From the NCBI GenBank assembly GCA_963663635.2, contig CAXXMY010000007.1:29353-93352 (forward strand): a stretch of DNA of 64,000 nt, given 5' to 3'. Origin of the DNA: Poriferisodalis sp963663635 (lineage in GTDB: Bacteria; Actinomycetota; Acidimicrobiia; Acidimicrobiales; Poriferisodalaceae). Position numbers and translations under genes: made by a program. How positions within the stretch are numbered: position 1 is the stretch's first letter; every line of letters begins with the position of its first letter. Shown piece after piece: positions 62,854-64,000 of this stretch. The notes beneath the pieces are model-generated. The model ran no database searches and was not told the DNA's origin. It saw only the letters and a list, made by a program, of their open reading frames with translations.

Positions 62854-64000
62854 GCCTGAATCCACCGATTGGCCTTTGGTGGGCGCGGGATTCCCGGGTC
62901 GGTGGCGGGTTGGGGTGGCGTCGGGTTGTTGGGGGTGTGGTTTGGGTGTTTGGCGTGTGGCTAGGGGTCTGGGGTGTGGTTTGGGGTGTCGACGCTGGGT
63001 TTGTGTGGGGGCGTCAGTTCCGGGCGGTTTCGGGTCAGCGGAGGGTCGGGCGAGCCAGCGAGCGCTGAGTGTGGCTGTGAATTGGGTTTCCCAGGGCCAG
63101 CGGGCGGGTATCGCAGGGTGGGTGTGCCGGAGCGGTTGGCGAGCACGGCGGCGAGGGCGACGAGTCGGGTGCGGCGGGAGCGGGTTCGTGGCCGGCGACG
63201 CGCCCGCGAGTGCTGTGGTCCAGTGGCCGATGTTGTGGGCGAGCACGGCGCATGCGAGCCATGCGCAGTTCGCGCCGTAGTGGCTGAGGGGACGTGCTCG
63301 AGGCCGGTGCCTTCTTTGATGTCGCGGATGGCGAGCTCCGACGCGGCGTGGGCGCGGTGGAACTCGTCCCGCGGCGGTGTCGTGTTCGGTGTTGGCGTTG
63401 AATGCGTGGTGTCGCCAGTCGGGCCACAGTCGTTGCTGTGCGCCCTCGGTGAGGCGGGTGCGGCGCACGACGAGGCGGACGGTGCGTTTCGCTTTGCCGC
63501 GGCCGGTGACGTAGGTCGTCTCGGCGACTTGGGCGTGGCCGCCTTGGTGTAGGCGATGTCGGTCCATGCGGTGCTGGGGATTGCTTGGATCGCTGTGCGA
63601 ACAGCGGATCTGAGGGCGACGGTGATCGACCACTTGACGTCGTGGGCGTCGAGACGGTCGATCAGCTTCCGTGACCAAGAATCCCGAGTCGGCGCGCACC
63701 GTGGTCGGCCCACCAGCCCCGGCGCGTCGCAGGTTCGCGACGAGCTCGTCGACGAAGCGCACCACGCCTCGCGATGACCCCGCGGACCCTTTGCGCATGC
63801 GGGCGCCGAGCACCTCGCCGGTGTCGGCGCGTGCAGCGAGCAGCGGGTGATAGCCGAGCTCTTTGGTGCAGGCCGTACGCGGCGCCTTGTTTTTGTTTGC
63901 CGTGTGACCTCGCAGATCGTGGAGTCCAGATCGACCACCAGTGGCTCGTCGCCCGGGCCGGCGCCCAGCCCCCAGGCGCGCGCCAAGGTGCGCGACAGCA
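62854..64000 (-). mobile_element. IS1380-family element, partial at window end, frameshifted
   Basis: Starts at its C-terminal end with GCCTGAATCCACCG next to the IS5 TAA. Minus-strand frames carry the transposase in order: DEPLVVDLDSTICEV near 63930, RKGSAGSSRGVVRFVDELVANL near 63760, LVVRRTRLTEGAQQRLWPDW near 63450, and SELAIRDIKEGTGLEHVPS near 63320. At least five frame changes occur. The N-terminus lies beyond the window. The segment 62900-63020 is unusually G/T-rich on the plus strand and has no recognisable coding. Confidence 0.75.

Overview
The window is high-GC bacterial DNA with short intergenic gaps, many ATGA/GTGA/TGATG start-stop overlaps and frequent GTG starts. The gene content is typical of Actinomycetota: several F420-type luciferase-like (LLM) oxidoreductases, cell-wall-binding repeat 2 (CWB2) surface proteins, VOC, SDR and CaiB/BaiF enzymes, and Thr/Pro-rich secreted proteins. 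An environmental Acidimicrobiia-like lineage is my best guess; that assignment is inference. No rRNA, tRNA or CRISPR array was found.

Layout. 1-3.1 kb: an export locus (adaptor lipoprotein, ABC ATPase, MacB-like permease broken by one in-frame TAA). 3.2-3.8 kb: hicAB-like toxin-antitoxin pair. 4.0-6.2 kb: coupled genes for D- and L-type N-carbamoyl amino acid hydrolases. 6.4-9.75 kb: a surface-protein region broken by a decayed IS3 element that carries an IS30-type end. 9.6-15.9 kb: PLP enzyme, LLM oxidoreductase, a three-gene overlapping group around a phosphotransferase-like protein, and a VOC protein. 16.0-16.7 kb: Phd/PIN toxin-antitoxin pair with a clear operator. 16.8-21.5 kb: an operon that reads as a deamination pathway for hydroxylated amines (Fe/2OG oxygenase, AGXT2L-type phospho-lyase, small-molecule kinase, aldehyde dehydrogenase). 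21.5-22.0 kb: MazF/RHH pair with a palindromic operator. 22.1-31.0 kb: DUF917, an AAA/DUF4143 ATPase, then LLM, HyuA-type and three xanthine-dehydrogenase-family subunits that are translationally coupled; this looks like N-heterocycle catabolism. 31.3-37.7 kb: CWB2 surface protein, a second exported beta-rich protein, and a 31-repeat LRR protein with one frameshift. 37.8-43.8 kb: ring-cleavage dioxygenase with an internal deletion, VOC protein, second ATPase paralogue (deleted), LLM, FAD oxidoreductase broken by a 23-bp duplication, and an SDR. 44-55 kb: an insertion-sequence pile-up (IS982 twice, IS1380, IS30, IS3 remnant, IS630) around an acyltransferase, an M15-like peptidase and an exported alpha/beta hydrolase. 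55.4-59.1 kb: double-domain CoA transferase, a probable restriction-endonuclease remnant and a DNA cytosine methyltransferase. 59.1-64 kb: IS5 / IS1380 / IS5 / IS1380 array, with a sequence that looks like a consensus of both orientations of one IS1380 element.

Three observations deserve most attention. The first is the four-gene hydroxyamine operon. The second is a set of 23-24 bp tandem dyad repeats that overlap the start codons of two paralogous AAA/DUF4143 ATPase genes 15 kb apart. The third is the 1.8-kb self-complementary IS1380 mosaic near the right end. Many genes here carry single frame breaks. Some are probably real decay, but the insertion-only differences in the last 4 kb suggest that sequencing or assembly error contributes.
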